A stretch of 64,000 nt of DNA from Hyphomicrobiaceae bacterium (GTDB lineage: Bacteria > Pseudomonadota > Alphaproteobacteria > Rhizobiales > Devosiaceae). This document shows, piece by piece, positions 62,328 to 64,000 of this stretch. The DNA lies in contig JACKJG010000009.1 of assembly GCA_020638065.1 (NCBI GenBank), positions 1 to 64,000 on the forward strand. Direction: 5' to 3'. The translations under genes and the position numbers were made by a program. Each line of letters starts with the position of its first letter. The stretch's first letter is position 1. The notes below the pieces were generated by a model that saw nothing but the letters and a program-made list of their open reading frames with translations, had not been told where the DNA came from and ran no database searches.

Positions 62328-63200
62328 TCAGGCGCTCAGAGGCAGGGCGTCGCGGCTGGGCGCGAGGCCAAACTTTCGCGAATAGTCGCGGCTGAAATGG
62401 GTCGGGCTCTCATATCCGACGGAATAGGCCGCCTCCGACACGGAACGGTTTTGCTCGATCAGGAGCGATTTCGCCGCGATCAGGCGCAGGTCCTTCTGGT
62501 ATTGTAGCGGTGTTGTGCCGGTGACCGATTTGAAATGCTCATGGAATGAGGATGCGCTCATCCCTGCGGTGCGGGCAAGATCGGGAACGCTGAGCGTCGA
62601 ACGAAATTCGGCCCTGAGCTTCTGGATGGCGCGCGCGATCCGGCTGGCGTGGCTGTCGGCAACCAGCAGGTCTCTCAAGGTCTTTCCGATCGGGGAGAGC
62701 AACAGCCTGTAGTGAATTTCACGCCGGATGGATGGGCCAAGGACTTTCGCATCCAATGCGTAGTCCATCAAATCGAGATAACGGGCCAAAGGGGCGAGCC
62801 ATGCCGAATCGGCAGGCGCCACGGCGAGCGGTCTTGCCGGCGTTTGGGGCACGGACGCATCCGCGACCTGTTCGTAAAGGCCGCGCACCAGCCCCAGATC
62901 CAGCGAAAAGATGAGAGCGAGATAGGGTTCCTGCAGGCTGGCCTTGGTAATACGCGAGACAATCGGCAGGTCGTGACCGACCAGCAGCGCGTCGCCGGGA
63001 CAGATTTCCACACGTTGATCTCCGATCGACACGGATTTGCTACCTTGTAGAATCAGGCACATGACCGGCTCATAGATCATTGCTTCGATGGCGCTGGGTT
63101 GGTGCCGGCAAAGCACTTCCAGACCGGGCAAAGCGCGGGAAGTGCCATTCATTTCAGAGAAATAGCGTTGGCTGATCTCTATCAGATGCGACAAATGCAT
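62328..63200 (-). CDS. AraC family transcriptional regulator
   Basis: 290 residues from the ATG at 63200, which has AAGGAG nine bases upstream. N-terminal half of the AraC_N (YqhC-like) type, then two helix-turn-helix units in the C-terminal AraC domain (LSVPDLARTAGMSASSFHEHFKSVTG and SVSEAAYSVGYESPTHFSRDYSRKFG). It is divergent from the SDR gene across 166 bases, the usual sign that it controls it. Ligand unknown. Confidence 0.92.
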   Translation of the reverse strand: MHLSHLIEISQRYFSEMNGTSRALPGLEVLCRHQPSAIEAMIYEPVMCLILQGSKSVSIGDQRVEICPGDALLVGHDLPIVSRITKASLQEPYLALIFSLDLGLVRGLYEQVADASVPQTPARPLAVAPADSAWLAPLARYLDLMDYALDAKVLGPSIRREIHYRLLLSPIGKTLRDLLVADSHASRIARAIQKLRAEFRSTLSVPDLARTAGMSASSFHEHFKSVTGTTPLQYQKDLRLIAAKSLLIEQNRSVSEAAYSVGYESPTHFSRDYSRKFGLAPSRDALPLSA

Positions 63201-63366
63201 TGGTTTTCTCCTTGGGCCCTGCCTATCAAGGATCGTTGACCAACACACCCAAAAATTTGCGCATTTGGAGAAATGGGCAGATTTTGCGGAGAATGTGGCA
63301 GGCACGGCCCGCTCCTGGTCATTATTGATTGGCATATCGAAACTGATCAGAAACGGGAAATCTCAC

Positions 63367-64000
63367 ATGTCCTCCATTCGTCCCCAATCGCTCAATCTCA
63401 CCTCTCATCACGCCCGCTATCCGGGCATCGATCCGCAATCGGCGCTCAGGAACAGCGCTGTGGGCAAGGTGGTCTTCATCAGCGGAGCGTCGCGCGGGAT
63501 CGGGAAGGCAACGGCCGTTGCCTTTGCCGAAGCGGGCGCCAAGGCGGTTTATCTTACCGCGCGCTCCGAAGAGGCCTTGAAGGAGACGCTGGCACTGGTT
63601 CAGGACGCCAATCCGGAAACGCATTGCGCTTACATGGTTTGCGATGTCACCAATACTGAAGAGGTTGAAGCTGCGGTGGCCGATTGCGTGGCCAAGTTCG
63701 GTGCGATTGACGCGGCCGATGCAAATGCCGGCTATCTCGGCCCCTGGGTGAAGATCGGTGAAACCGACCCGGACAATTGGTGGAAGTGCTTCGAAGTGAA
63801 CGTGAAGGGCGCCTACAACGTTGTCCGCTTCACCCTCCCGCATCTGATTGAATCGGCAAAGCGGCACGCGGTCATCGGCGGGAGCGGGGGTCACCTCATT
63901 GTGGTGTCCTCGGTCGGGGCGCAACTCCTGATGAAGGGGGCGTCCGATTACCAGACCTCGAAACATGCGGTGAACCGGCTTTGCGAGTTCGTGCAGTCCG
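63367..64000 (+). CDS. Short-chain dehydrogenase/reductase (3' end outside window)
   Basis: The open frame runs to the window edge, so the C-terminal end is not seen. Start ATG gives MSSIRPQSLNLTSHHARYPG. The NAD(P) motif is ISGASRGIGKATA near 39-51, DVTNTEEV binds the cofactor, ANAGYLG near 122 is the NAG motif variant, and the catalytic Ser (VVSSVG) and the YxxxK pair (YQTSK) are present. Divergent from, and probably regulated by, the AraC gene. Substrate unknown. Confidence 0.92.
   Translation, partial: MSSIRPQSLNLTSHHARYPGIDPQSALRNSAVGKVVFISGASRGIGKATAVAFAEAGAKAVYLTARSEEALKETLALVQDANPETHCAYMVCDVTNTEEVEAAVADCVAKFGAIDAADANAGYLGPWVKIGETDPDNWWKCFEVNVKGAYNVVRFTLPHLIESAKRHAVIGGSGGHLIVVSSVGAQLLMKGASDYQTSKHAVNRLCEFVQS

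Overview
The window looks like a chromosomal core segment of a GC-rich alphaproteobacterium of the Hyphomicrobiales. A Devosia/Pelagibacterium-like lineage is my guess, not something the sequence proves. The reasons are gene order and content: a hemE-hemJ-rho-mnmE-mnmG-rsmG-parA-parB block beside a maf-aroE-coaE-dnaQ block, an mdh-sucC-sucD-sucA-sucB region, a response regulator followed by a cyclic-nucleotide-binding protein (as in Brucella otpR), an Omp19-like AprI/Inh lipoprotein and a DUF2259 protein. I found no tRNA, rRNA, CRISPR array, prophage or insertion sequence.

Layout. 0-8.5 kb: the end of ubiE, then ubiB, a lipoprotein, dut, a DUF2259 protein and a MoeB/ThiF enzyme; after these come a secreted SH3 protein, a 2-hydroxyacid dehydrogenase and a TetR-GST-GFA operon behind a 16-bp palindrome. 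8.5-16.4 kb: a minus-strand block with pnp-rpsO and dnaQ-coaE-aroE-maf, interrupted by an ArsR-GNAT pair. 16.4-16.8 kb: an intergenic region with DnaA-box-like and CtrA-like motifs, my candidate for the chromosome origin. 16.8-25.3 kb: the plus-strand hemE to parB block with three near-perfect parS sites. 25.3-29.5 kb: holA-lptE-leuS on the minus strand. 29.7-32.7 kb: yggS, the response regulator, the cyclic-nucleotide-binding protein and exonuclease III. 32.8-36.2 kb: ffh-rpsP-rimM-trmD (minus). 36.5-40.1 kb: a small cluster of poorly characterised genes. 40.1-46.9 kb: an M29 aminopeptidase, a sugar isomerase-like protein, dapF, mtaB, ftsY, yciB. 46.9-59.4 kb (minus): MAPEG, LysE, then the TCA-cycle block and zapE. 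59.6-64 kb: a copper chaperone pair, rplS on its own, a metallo-beta-lactamase-fold protein with a zinc ribbon, an AraC regulator, and an SDR gene cut by the window end.

Most genes are housekeeping: ubiquinone and heme synthesis, tRNA modification, replication and segregation, signal recognition particle targeting, and the TCA cycle. Genes diverge from the candidate origin (mostly minus to the left, plus to the right), as expected beside an origin. The most interesting points are regulatory and structural: the origin candidate, the parS cluster (one site inside rsmG, one weaker site inside leuS), several perfect palindromes, two copies of a dispersed palindromic repeat, a 14-unit Glu-Pro microsatellite in ftsY, and the unassigned 36.5-40.1 kb cluster. 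I see no convincing new defence, mobile or biosynthetic system.
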